From positions 115,823-179,822 of the forward strand of contig CAZAEQ010000003.1 of assembly GCA_964484185.1 (NCBI GenBank): a stretch of 64,000 nt of DNA, written 5' to 3'. Origin of the DNA: F1-120-MAGs238 sp964484185 (lineage in GTDB: Bacteria; Planctomycetota; Phycisphaerae; Phycisphaerales; UBA1924). Both the position numbers and the translations under genes were made by a program. Below the pieces are notes generated by a model, which saw nothing but the letters and a program-made list of their open reading frames with translations, was not told the origin of the DNA and searched no databases. Positions within the stretch are counted from its first letter, which is position 1. Each line of letters begins with the position of its first letter. Of the stretch, positions 50,720 to 59,484 are shown one piece after another.

Positions 50720-52543
50720 TCAGCAACCTTCGCTCAACGCCTGCACAAAATCAAGGTAGTCAAACAGGTCGACCGTTCCATCGCGATTGAAGTCCGCATT
50801 CGCGCCGTCCGCAAAGAACGCTGTTGTGAAATCTGGATAGTCAAGCATGTTCGCCGCGCCATCGCAGTTGAAATCTGCAGGACACACAATGCAGTGCAGG
50901 CGATTCATCGCCGCCATCGCATTCACAAGACCGTTTCCAAACTGGTCATCCCGTCCCGCCGGCCCAAGGTCAGTCGCAGTCTCTTCCATCGCCCGACGTA
51001 TTTGCAACGCGGTCGCTGCGCCATTGTTCATACCCGCAAGCAATGCTGCAACGCCCGAAACATGCGGCGTCGCCATCGATGTGCCGCTGAGCGAGGCGTA
51101 ACTGTGCCCGCCCGATGTGCTGACTGTCGTTGGCGTTCCGCTCGCGGCCTGCAACGCATCGCCATCGCTCTGGCTGATTCCCACCACCGGAATCGCAACA
51201 TTGGTGTTCAACGTCCCGCTGAAAAGTCCCGCCGCGTTGTTCGAGATAATCACGCCGGTGGCGCCCGCAGCCAGCGCGTTGTTTACCTTGATGATAAAGC
51301 TGATCGACCCGCGCCGAATGTGTGCAACATGTCCGCTCACCTCCGGCGGAAAATCACCAGCGTTCCCGATGCCGCAGAACACGGCGTTTCCAGTCACCGA
51401 TCCCTCAGCGCTCCCAGCCAGCGGCACGCCTTCATGACCCAAACCATCCCACGTCACCGACCCCGATGGAAACGTCGAGAGCACTGCCACGCCCGGCGCG
51501 GTCAGCGACACATGCGATCCAAAATTTGAGAACGAAGCTCGATTGTTATTCTGATCGACCGCCGCGACCGCGAGTGTCGATGGGTAGCCCGCGGGATACA
51601 GCAGATTCGCCGAGTTGTCATTGCCCGCCGCCGCGATAATCAGCGAATTCGCCGCCAGCGCTGCGTTGCAGGAGTCGAGCATCCCCTGGCTGAAGTCGTA
51701 CCCGCCCAGCGACATGTTGATCACGCGTGCATTGTTCGCAACCGCCCAGTCAATCCCCGCGGCGACCCACGAGTCATACCCCGACCCGCCATTCGAAAGC
51801 ACCTTGCCCACAATCAGCGAAACCTGCGGCGCAACTCCAACCACGCCAATGGTGTTGTCAAGTGCGCAAATCGTCCCCGCTGTGTGCGTTCCATGTCCAT
51901 GCCCATCCTGCACTGTCTCATCAGTCACAAATGATGCCGTCAACGTCGGAACCGGCAGATCCGGATGCCCGATATCAACTCCAGTATCCAGATCAGCAAC
52001 CACCACACCAGTGCCAATCAAGTTCGGCCACACCTGCGGCGCATTCACATTGGTAATCCCATACGGCGTCACCTGTGCAGTCGCCTTGACCACAAAATCT
52101 GGATTGGCATACATCACCGCCGCGTCCTTCTTGTAGATCGCAATCGCCTTCTGCACATTGCCCAACTTCACTTCTACGCATCGCAGACCTGGCACCAGTT
52201 TGGATTGATACAGCGTCTTCACCACGCCAGCCTTTGCATCCAGCGCGGCAATCTTCGCCGCCGATGTCCCCGGCTTGGTCCGCAGCATGACATGCGATGG
52301 GTGAAATTTCTGAGCGCTTCCAATCGCGACAACATCTCCAACATGCCGCACCGGAGCAGCCTTCTTGATGCTCCCCGCACGTGCCGCGCTTGCAGTAACC
52401 GCTGCCTTGGAAACGACCGTCTTGGCCGCCGCTGGCTTTGTTTTCGGCTCCGCCGCATTGGCGCTCCCGATCATGGCGACCCCAATCGCAAGCGCTGCCA
52501 GACCGCAATGAACCGCTGAACGTGTCGAATTGTGTGAACGCAT
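50720..52543 (-). CDS. Secreted subtilisin-like (S8) protease with PA-like insert and GC-type dockerin
   Basis: 607 residues. A signal peptide (LAALAIGVAMIGSANA) and an Ala/Lys-rich stretch precede an inhibitor-I9-like propeptide (about 78-155, ending YANPDFVV). The triad is Asp186 (VADLDTGVD), His217 (GHGHGTHTAGT) and Ser489 (SLSGTSMATPHVSG), with oxyanion Asn308 in AAAGNDN. A PA-type insert (about 365-470, with VNNALAAGATGVIISNN) sits before the catalytic serine. The C-terminus is a GC-dockerin whose first EF-hand is degenerate (DYPDF) and whose second is intact (DLFDYLDF), ending EGC. It should act outside the cytoplasm. It has a different layout from the subtilase at 12.2 kb. Confidence 0.92.
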   Translation of the reverse strand: MRSHNSTRSAVHCGLAALAIGVAMIGSANAAEPKTKPAAAKTVVSKAAVTASAARAGSIKKAAPVRHVGDVVAIGSAQKFHPSHVMLRTKPGTSAAKIAALDAKAGVVKTLYQSKLVPGLRCVEVKLGNVQKAIAIYKKDAAVMYANPDFVVKATAQVTPYGITNVNAPQVWPNLIGTGVVVADLDTGVDIGHPDLPVPTLTASFVTDETVQDGHGHGTHTAGTICALDNTIGVVGVAPQVSLIVGKVLSNGGSGYDSWVAAGIDWAVANNARVINMSLGGYDFSQGMLDSCNAALAANSLIIAAAGNDNSANLLYPAGYPSTLAVAAVDQNNNRASFSNFGSHVSLTAPGVAVLSTFPSGSVTWDGLGHEGVPLAGSAEGSVTGNAVFCGIGNAGDFPPEVSGHVAHIRRGSISFIIKVNNALAAGATGVIISNNAAGLFSGTLNTNVAIPVVGISQSDGDALQAASGTPTTVSTSGGHSYASLSGTSMATPHVSGVAALLAGMNNGAATALQIRRAMEETATDLGPAGRDDQFGNGLVNAMAAMNRLHCIVCPADFNCDGAANMLDYPDFTTAFFADGANADFNRDGTVDLFDYLDFVQALSEGC

Positions 52544-53197
52544 CGTGTGCTACCTCGATAAATGCCCGGCTTCTCAAATACACCCAGTATCCGCGGCGTC
52601 CGTGCGAATCAGCCCGCCTTGCCGCAACTGGGGTATAGCGCAGCATACCACAAAGCCGCCCGATGCGCTGTGGCGAAGGCAAAATTATGGATTCTCGACT
52701 TGCGCCTGTACGGGTACTGGCCGCTGCAATTGTGCGCTTTTCCCGCTCTCAGCACCCGGCAGAGAATGCGTCCACAAAATCCAGATAATCAAAGAAATCA
52801 ACGACGGCATCGCGGTTGAAGTCGCCCACGCAAATCGGGAGGTTCGCCGCGCTGCCAGTTGCTGGCGGACGTGTGACTTCCATCCATCGCTGCGGGCGGG
52901 GGTGCCTGTGACATGCATGAGCACGGCGCACGTGGTGAAGGCAATTCGGATGGCAGGGGCGGTGAGAGTTCGAAAGAACAAGTGTGCAATAATTATGTTA
53001 CGTTATGTGCCTCGCCAGAGAATCGCGGGTTGATTATGAATGAGCACTGACACCCGATGCGACGAATAGTGCGAATACAGGCCTGGACTCCGCATGGTTG
53101 CACTAGTCTTCTCGGGCGAGGGAGTTGGTTAGTTGCCTTGATTCTCGTGCCAGAATTGCAGTTTCTGAACATGACTTTCACTTCTGGTATTTCATAG
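52544..53197. other. Spacer with a dockerin relic
   Basis: This region of about 650 bases lies between the second subtilase and the M16 peptidase. It holds the small dockerin-tail frame at 52749-52931 (listed separately). Other frames across it (for example 52685-52981) show no homology I can recognise. No RNA gene or further promoter stands out. Confidence 0.5.
52749..52931 (-). pseudogene. Orphan GC-type dockerin tail (gene remnant)
   Basis: A 60-codon frame from a GTG with no ribosome binding site. Its last 30 residues are a near-perfect GC-dockerin end: one EF-hand (DFNRDAVVDFFDYLDF) and a terminal SAGC, preceded by PICVG in the position of the entry Cys. The first 28 residues (His/Arg/Pro-rich) look non-coding. 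There is no protein body upstream in any frame that I can identify. It looks like the 3' end of a deleted GC-dockerin gene, on the same strand as the subtilase just downstream. A functional small protein is less likely. Confidence 0.5.
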
Positions 53198-53224
53198 AAA
53201 AACCCCACGAGGCGGCTCGTGGGG
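53198..53224 (-). terminator. Rho-independent terminator of the M16 peptidase gene
   Basis: On the minus strand a nine-base stem (CCCCACGAG / CTCGTGGGG at 53203-53211 and 53216-53224 on the plus strand) with a four-base loop is followed by five T. It starts 26 bases after the peptidase stop codon. Confidence 0.88.
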
Positions 53225-53250
53225 CTTTCAATTTGTTTTCAGGAAACTAT

Positions 53251-56200
53251 TTACTTCTTTGGTGCTGCTTCAGAAGACGTCTTCCTCCGAGCTAGTGCAC
53301 TTTCCGCAAGCTTGCGCAGTTGGTTTCGAGAAGGAGTCAAAGCAGTCTTTCCGGGAGTTGCTGGCGGTACCGCCGCGGGGGCGGCTCCCGGAGTTCCAGC
53401 CGGGGCCGCTGCGGGCGCTACGGCTGGCGCCGCCGGGACATTCCCCGGCCGCACAATGCACTTCAAAATCGACTGTTGTCCTTTGTAGTACTTGTTAAAC
53501 ACCGCCAGCACCTCGCTCGATGTCAACTTCTCCATCTCCTGAGCCTCGGTCACAACATCATCCAGCTTCACGCCGCGATACGTGATATTGGTCAATCGAC
53601 CCGCCCACCAGTTCGGCTCCTTCATGTCTTTCTCAAGACCCGTAGCAAACTGCTTGTGAGCGGTCTTCAGTTCATCTTCAGTCGGTCCGCCCTTTGAGAA
53701 ATCATCGAAGATCGTCCCAAGCACTTCCACCAGGCGATCAACCTTCGCCGGATCCGTTGTCGCGAAGAAAATCGCCGTGCCCGTGCCCGGCAGCGCGGTC
53801 GCCGGATTGAGTGTGAACCGCGGGCTGTACACCAATTGCTCCTTCTCACGCACAATGTCAATCATGCGCGTATTGATCACACGCACCGCCATGTTCATCG
53901 CACGCACATCAACCATGTTCGCAAGATCGGGTCCATCGAATCCCACCGCGACCACAGCCTGATCGGTCGCCGTCGCCATCGTCTTGTCCGCAACGCGAAC
54001 TGCCGCGGGCTTGCCGGTCTTGCGTTCGCTCGCAAACGTGTTCGCGCTGATCCGCTCGCGCTTGGGCAAGCTGCCCAGATACTTCGCGACAAGGTCCATC
54101 GCTTTGGTCCGCTCAATATCGCCAACCACTGTCACTTCGATCGGGCTCGTCGCCAATTGCGAAGTCAGCCACTTCTGTGCATCCGCAACATTCAGAGCCT
54201 CAACCTGCTCCTTGTTCAGCGGCTTGGTACGAATTTCATCCGGTGAATAAATAACGCCTGGCGCCATTTCCGCAAACGCCGATGTCGGATTGGTCTTGCG
54301 AGTCTCAATCAACTGCAAATTGCGAGTCTTCCACTGATCAAACGCAGCCTGCTCAATCTTCGCATCCGTCAACAGCAAATACGCAACCTTGAACCCATCT
54401 TCAAGATCATCCGGGTTACCCGAGATATTGATTGAGAACGTATCAACACCAGCGCCGCCGCGTGTATCAACCTGTTTCCCATTCATCAAGTCGCGAATAT
54501 CCGTCGAGGTCAGCGTGCTAGTCGCCGGCTTGCCAAGCGCAATCCCCGCAACTTCAGAAATCCCGCGATTCGCCTTAGTCTCGTGCAGCGTCGCGCCCGC
54601 GATACTGATGTTCACAGTCGCCGCATTCTTCTTGTAATCCATGAACCGATAGTTAAACCGCACACCGTTCTCAAGCCATCCGCCATACGTATCGCTCGCC
54701 TGGTGCTGCGCAATCTCCGCAAACTTTCCTGCCGTCGGTGCCTTGCTCAAAAGCTCCGTCGCCGAATTTGTCTGTGAATCTGCCGCCGGCGTCACGCTCA
54801 GTGCCGCCCGACCAAGCTTCGCAAACTCTGCTTCCGTCGGCACTTCAACGCCATCCTTCTGCGGCAAGGTCAACATGAATACCGCGCTCTTGAGATCGAA
54901 AATCTCCGCAAACCGCTTCGAGCACTCTGCCGCCGTAATCGTCGGCAATATCGCGGCCACCAGGTCCAGGTTCTGCTGCGGCGACATCACCGGCTCTTCA
55001 TCACCCGCCGACGCCAGAATGCGCCCCAGAATCGCCGAGTGCGCTGCCGTCGATTCCGTCTTCACCGATTGCTCAGTCTGCGACAGGATCTCCGCTTTCA
55101 CCGCATCTACATCCTTCGCTGCAAGTCCATGCAGCGTCGCGCGCCGAACTTCTGTCGCGATCTCCGTCAGCATCTTCTTCCAGTCTTCCGGCTTGCCGCT
55201 GGCAGAAATTCCGCTCTGGCGGAACATCCCCATCTGGTTGCCGCTGCTAGCTCCACCATTCAAGAACGTCATCGCTCCTGCGGAAACCTTCGCATCAAGA
55301 CTGCGATCAAACGCCGCATTCGCAATCGCTTCAACAAGATCGCGCCGCGCATCGCCCACAGTCAACACCGGCCCGGTCGGCGTGTCAAACCGCATGATCT
55401 GAATCTGCGCGTTTGGCAGTTCCTTATCTGCAAACACAATCCCGCTGTCACCGGCGGTCACAGTCAATCTCATGTCTTGATCAACCGGCTTCGCAACTTT
55501 CTTGCCGCCCGAAAAATCCTTCTTGATCAGGTCCACAATGACCGCCGGGTCAGTATCCGCCACCACCGCCAGCACCATGTTCGACGGCACATACCACTTC
55601 GTGTAGTAGTCCATGAAATCCTGCTGGGTCATGTTCTTGATCGTCTCATCCACACCAATCGGCAACCGCTCGCCATACAACGATCCCGGGATCATCCGCG
55701 GCAACGCATGCATAAGCGAACGCCACTGCGCACTGTCACGCGTCCGCTTCTCTTCCAGAATAATCTGCCGCTCTGAATCAATCTCGCTCGGCAGCAACTT
55801 CAACCGTGATGCCACATCCGAAAAGAACAACGTCCCCTTCGCCAAAGTCTCCGGCTTCACATCCGGCAGATCAAGCATGTACATCGTGCGATCAAATCCG
55901 GTAGACGCATTCTGATCGCGACCAAACTGCATCCCCATCGACTGGAAGAAATTGATCACGGTCCCCGGCGCGAAATTCTCCGATCCGTTAAACGCCATGT
56001 GCTCAAGGAAGTGCGCAATCCCTCGCTGCTGCTCAGTCTCGTTCAACGACCCGGTCGAAATATGCAACCGCATCGAAACCCGTCCTGGCGGGTTTGAGTT
56101 CTTCATCACAAAATAACGCAGCCCATTATCCAGCACGCCAGTCACCAGGCGCGGGTCAGTTGGCAGTGGGGCGGCCAAGTTCACAGGTCCGCTCGTGGGG

Positions 56201-56307
56201 GCAGCAGCCGTCGTCGCCGGCGCTGCAGGTTTCGTTCCCTGTGCCGCCGCCAAAGTCGCAAATGCGAACGTAGATGCAAAAACCAAAGCCAACGTAGTGC
56301 AATTCAA
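53251..56307 (-). CDS. Secreted M16 family metallopeptidase (pitrilysin-like)
   Basis: 1018 residues, the double-length M16B form. A signal peptide (TTLALVFASTFAFATLAAA) is followed by a Pro/Ala-rich linker. The inverted zinc motif HFLEH at 99-103 has Glu102 as catalytic base, and an acidic cluster near 179-186 (DSERQIILEEKR) supplies the third ligand. The second, inactive M16 half starts near 550. The last 70 residues are an Ala/Pro/Gly-rich extension. It should degrade peptides in the periplasm or outside. The terminator at 53198-53224 follows the gene. It is divergent from the cyclodeaminase gene across 170 bases. Confidence 0.92.
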   Translation of the reverse strand: MNCTTLALVFASTFAFATLAAAQGTKPAAPATTAAAPTSGPVNLAAPLPTDPRLVTGVLDNGLRYFVMKNSNPPGRVSMRLHISTGSLNETEQQRGIAHFLEHMAFNGSENFAPGTVINFFQSMGMQFGRDQNASTGFDRTMYMLDLPDVKPETLAKGTLFFSDVASRLKLLPSEIDSERQIILEEKRTRDSAQWRSLMHALPRMIPGSLYGERLPIGVDETIKNMTQQDFMDYYTKWYVPSNMVLAVVADTDPAVIVDLIKKDFSGGKKVAKPVDQDMRLTVTAGDSGIVFADKELPNAQIQIMRFDTPTGPVLTVGDARRDLVEAIANAAFDRSLDAKVSAGAMTFLNGGASSGNQMGMFRQSGISASGKPEDWKKMLTEIATEVRRATLHGLAAKDVDAVKAEILSQTEQSVKTESTAAHSAILGRILASAGDEEPVMSPQQNLDLVAAILPTITAAECSKRFAEIFDLKSAVFMLTLPQKDGVEVPTEAEFAKLGRAALSVTPAADSQTNSATELLSKAPTAGKFAEIAQHQASDTYGGWLENGVRFNYRFMDYKKNAATVNISIAGATLHETKANRGISEVAGIALGKPATSTLTSTDIRDLMNGKQVDTRGGAGVDTFSINISGNPDDLEDGFKVAYLLLTDAKIEQAAFDQWKTRNLQLIETRKTNPTSAFAEMAPGVIYSPDEIRTKPLNKEQVEALNVADAQKWLTSQLATSPIEVTVVGDIERTKAMDLVAKYLGSLPKRERISANTFASERKTGKPAAVRVADKTMATATDQAVVAVGFDGPDLANMVDVRAMNMAVRVINTRMIDIVREKEQLVYSPRFTLNPATALPGTGTAIFFATTDPAKVDRLVEVLGTIFDDFSKGGPTEDELKTAHKQFATGLEKDMKEPNWWAGRLTNITYRGVKLDDVVTEAQEMEKLTSSEVLAVFNKYYKGQQSILKCIVRPGNVPAAPAVAPAAAPAGTPGAAPAAVPPATPGKTALTPSRNQLRKLAESALARRKTSSEAAPKK

Positions 56308-56395
56308 TGGAAACTCCTTTATTGTCGCGCGATTGTCCGAACCGCATTGTAGGTGAAACGATCGTCACCAAACGTTGTCCGCATCCACATAGTCC

Positions 56396-56401
56396 TATAA
56401 T
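56396..56401 (+). promoter_or_regulatory. Consensus -10 element upstream of the cyclodeaminase gene
   Basis: A perfect TATAAT lies 77 bases before the ATG at 56478. The nearest -35-like hexamer is TTGTCC at 56375-56380 with a short 15-base spacer. Confidence 0.35.
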
Positions 56402-56477
56402 ACATGCCACAAATTCAAAATAACCGCGTTGTCTCCCGCAAACTTGCCACCATCCCTTCACCAGTCCACAATGCCCC

Positions 56478-57095
56478 ATGACCCCGACCCCCTTCGCCCA
56501 AACCGTCCTCGCAACCTACCTCCAGCAAGTCGCCGCCAAAACCCCCGCTCCCGGCGGCGGGGCCGTCGCCTGTTCCACCGGCGCCCTCTCAGCTTCCCTC
56601 GCCCAAATGGTCGTCAACTACTCGATTGGCAAGAAAAACCTCGCCGACCACCAGCCCGCACTCGCGCTCGCCGCAACCAAACTCGAGCGCGCCCGCGAAA
56701 TGTACCTGGAACTCGGCGAAGAAGATGCCGCCGCCTACGGCCTCGTCAACGAGCTTCAAAAACTCCCCGATTCCGACTCGCGCCGCGTCGCCGAACTCCC
56801 AGGCGCGCTCCAAGCCGCCGCCGATGTCCCGCTCGCCGCCATGGCCCTCAGCGTCGACCTCCTCCGCATGTACCAGGAACTCGTCCCCAAAACCAACAAG
56901 TTCCTCCACAGCGATCTGGGCATCGCAACCGTCCTTGCCGAAGCAGCAAACCGCTCCAGCGCATGGAACGTCGCCGCGAACATGAGTGGTCTCCCACCCG
57001 AACAAGCGGCGTCAGCTCGCGATCAATTCCTCAAATTCCTCGAAGTTGGCAACGCCATCAGCCGCGCCACCGAACTCGCTTGTCGTGCGGGTTGA
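56478..57095 (+). CDS. Cyclodeaminase/methenyltetrahydrofolate cyclohydrolase family protein
   Basis: 205 residues of the FTCD C-terminal/FchA type. The family hallmark TPAPGGGAVACSTGALSASL is near residues 22-41, then helical segments such as GKKNLADHQPALALAATKLE and DAAAYGLVNELQKL, and LAAMALSVDL. Such proteins deaminate formiminotetrahydrofolate or open methenyltetrahydrofolate. The gene starts at ATG 56478 with no clear ribosome binding site; YchF follows 42 bases later. Stand-alone bacterial forms (fchA) are known, but the fused FTCD form is absent here. Confidence 0.8.
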   Translation: MTPTPFAQTVLATYLQQVAAKTPAPGGGAVACSTGALSASLAQMVVNYSIGKKNLADHQPALALAATKLERAREMYLELGEEDAAAYGLVNELQKLPDSDSRRVAELPGALQAAADVPLAAMALSVDLLRMYQELVPKTNKFLHSDLGIATVLAEAANRSSAWNVAANMSGLPPEQAASARDQFLKFLEVGNAISRATELACRAG

Positions 57096-57137
57096 TCGCT
57101 ACCGCCTAAGATCGCAGCCTTTTTGGAGCCGTTGCAC

Positions 57138-58241
57138 ATGGAAGCTGGAATCGTCGGATTGCCCAACGTCGGAAAAAGCACACTCTTCAACGCGCTCACC
57201 AAAGCCAACGCGCTCGCCGCCAACTACCCCTTCGCCACCATCGAACCCAACGTCGGCGTCGTCCCTGTCCCCGACCCGCGCCTGGAAATCATCCACAGCT
57301 TCGTCAAAACTCAAAAAGTCATCCCCACCGCCCTCAAACTCGTCGACATCGCCGGCATCGTCAAAGGTGCCAGCCAGGGCGAAGGCCTCGGTAACAAATT
57401 CCTCAGCCACATCCGCGAAGTAGATGCCATCATTCAAGTTGTCCGCTGCTTCACCAAAGCCCCCGGTGGCGAAGACATTGTCCACGTCCTCGATTCGGTC
57501 GACCCTCTCCGCGATATCGACATCATCAACACTGAACTCATCCTCGCCGATCTGGAAACAGTCGACGCCGCCATGTCCAAGGCAGAGCGTGCTGCAAAAA
57601 GTCGCGACCCAGAACAAGTCGCCCGCCTTGAAATCCTGAAAAAGGTCCAGCCCTACCTCGCCGCAGGAAAACCTGCCCGCATGATTCAGATCGACGATCC
57701 CGAAATGATCAAGCAGATGAAGGGCCTCTCGCTCCTCACCGCCAAGCGCGTTCTCTACGTTCTCAACGTCGATGAAGATGATCTGCTCGGCCAGAGCCCA
57801 AGCGCCATGCGCGTCCGCGAACACGCCGCCGCCGAAGGCTCCGAATGTGTCGCAGTCTGTGCCAAGATCGAATCAGAACTGGGCGAACTCTCCGACAGCG
57901 AACGCCTGGAAATGCTCCAGAGCCTCGGCCTTGAAGAGCCCGCGCTCGCCAAACTCGCCCACGCCGCGTATCACATTCTGGGATTGCAAAGCTACTACAC
58001 CGCTGGTGAAAAAGAAGTCCGTGCCTGGACTGTCCCCGTCGGTGCCACAGCGCCACAGGCCGCTGGCGTCATCCATACCGATTTTGAAAAGGGCTTCATT
58101 CGCGCTGAGGTCTACTCCGTCGCCGACCTTCAGCAATACAAAAGCGAAAAGGCCATCAAAGAAGCCGGCAAAATGCGCATCGAAGGCAAAGACTACATCA
58201 TGCAGGATGGCGATGTCTGCCACTTCCTCTTCAACAACTGA
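57138..58241 (+). CDS. ychF: Ribosome-binding GTPase/ATPase YchF
   Basis: 367 residues from the ATG at 57138, which has GGAG upstream at 57125 (a TTG at 57123 is also in frame). The P-loop is GLPNVGKSTLFN, and LVDIAGIVKGASQGEGLGNK supplies G3. YVLNVDEDD corresponds to G4, here with Asn-Val-Asp in place of NKxD as in YchF, which binds ATP. The C-terminal TGS-like domain ends in GKDYIMQDGDVCHFLFNN, the conserved YchF end. YchF/OLA1 is an almost universal translation-associated ATPase. It converges on the membrane-protein gene two bases downstream. Confidence 0.95.
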   Translation: MEAGIVGLPNVGKSTLFNALTKANALAANYPFATIEPNVGVVPVPDPRLEIIHSFVKTQKVIPTALKLVDIAGIVKGASQGEGLGNKFLSHIREVDAIIQVVRCFTKAPGGEDIVHVLDSVDPLRDIDIINTELILADLETVDAAMSKAERAAKSRDPEQVARLEILKKVQPYLAAGKPARMIQIDDPEMIKQMKGLSLLTAKRVLYVLNVDEDDLLGQSPSAMRVREHAAAEGSECVAVCAKIESELGELSDSERLEMLQSLGLEEPALAKLAHAAYHILGLQSYYTAGEKEVRAWTVPVGATAPQAAGVIHTDFEKGFIRAEVYSVADLQQYKSEKAIKEAGKMRIEGKDYIMQDGDVCHFLFNN

Positions 58242-58243
58242 TC

Positions 58244-59335
58244 TCACTGAATGGGTTCAAGCAGCGATTCTGAAGAAGTATCGAGCTCTCGCTGCAGTTC
58301 CAGATCGCGTGCTGCCGCTTCGCGCGCCTTGGTCGCAAACTGCGCAAAGTTCCGCGTGTCCTGCTTGTTCTTGAAAATCAACAGCCCCGACTTCTGATCA
58401 AACGACCACTGCCCCTCACGATCCCGCGCCAATTGCAGCATCTCCCGTGCATTCGAAATAAACTCCGCCCGCGTCTGCCGCAGCGAGACCTGCAAGTCAT
58501 AGTTAAATCCGCCAAGAAAACCCTCAATGAGCGGCTCAGCCTCGGCCTTGCTGATCCCATCCTCCGAAAGCAATTTCTGCATCGTCTGTGGTGCAGAATT
58601 GATATACCCCGCAAATGCTTCGTTGGCCTGCTGCAGACGCGTCAGCAGCGCAAGCCGATCGCTGCACTCTCTGCGCGACTTCAACTCCGAAAGTTCAAGC
58701 CCGCCCCCAAATTCAAACTGCTCGCGTGCAGCGCGATACGTTGTCGCTAACTGGCTCGCCGTCCGAATCCAGCGCTTGGCGCTGGTGGCAAGCTTGGGAT
58801 TGAGCGTCTCGGTTGCAGGCATGCCTGTCAAGCTCGATGTGTCCGCCGACGCCGCCAGTTGCACCAGATTCGCCGGCGCAGTCAGTTCAGAATTGGCAAC
58901 TGCCTTCGTGTTCGATGTGGAAGGGCTCGAAATTCCAACCGCACGCGACACCGCCGCCTGCGCGCCGGCAACAGTGCTGGGGGCAAAACGCCCCGCCGAC
59001 ATTAAGCCAATCACAAACGTGAATGCCAGACTCGCGACCGAGCGCGACCTTCCAAACATGAAAAAACAGATGATCGATGCGACAAACGAAACCCCCAGAA
59101 GTACCGCCGCATTGAACGCAATGTGCAGCGGCATGTTCGTTGAAGCAGGTGCGCCCGCGCCTTTGGGAAACACCGCAAGCATTGCAATGCCCGCAATTGC
59201 CGGAATCACACACAATCCAGAAAGCCCATATCCCGAGTGCGCAACTTGGTTTGGATCTTCATATGTCGCTTCAACCGTTGGTTCCTCAATCTGGGGTGTG
59301 CCAATTCGAAAGCTTGCTGCATCTTGTTGCGACAT
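58244..59335 (-). CDS. Membrane protein of unknown function
   Basis: About 363 residues from the ATG at 59335 (MSQQDAASFRIG), which has GAGGA upstream; a longer frame begins at 59419. Two or three transmembrane segments are visible in the first 120 residues (GLSGLCVIPAIAGIAMLAVF, MPLHIAFNAAVLLGVSFVAS, VASLAFTFVIGLMSAG). The remaining 230 residues are soluble and alpha-helical (for example RREQFEFGGGLELSELKSRR reduced forms near 250). No family is recognised. It converges on ychF. The space to the S1/P1-like nuclease downstream is 150 bases and shows no feature. Confidence 0.65.
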   Translation of the reverse strand: MSQQDAASFRIGTPQIEEPTVEATYEDPNQVAHSGYGLSGLCVIPAIAGIAMLAVFPKGAGAPASTNMPLHIAFNAAVLLGVSFVASIICFFMFGRSRSVASLAFTFVIGLMSAGRFAPSTVAGAQAAVSRAVGISSPSTSNTKAVANSELTAPANLVQLAASADTSSLTGMPATETLNPKLATSAKRWIRTASQLATTYRAAREQFEFGGGLELSELKSRRECSDRLALLTRLQQANEAFAGYINSAPQTMQKLLSEDGISKAEAEPLIEGFLGGFNYDLQVSLRQTRAEFISNAREMLQLARDREGQWSFDQKSGLLIFKNKQDTRNFAQFATKAREAAARDLELQRELDTSSESLLEPIQ

Positions 59336-59484
59336 ACGGAGTCCTCGTGAATGTAGAAATTCATCGGTCTCCGGGGTTCTGCTGTTTGTGAAGAGTGTGT
59401 AACGCCGGATGCGATCCATGCGGCGGATGCAAAACGTCCGATTCGTACCAGTCGGTCCGGTCCGGTAAGACGAGAATCGATCGA

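Noticed and set aside
52685..52981. A 98-codon minus-strand frame overlapping the orphan dockerin tail
   Set aside because: No homology, and a different frame carries the unmistakable dockerin motif.
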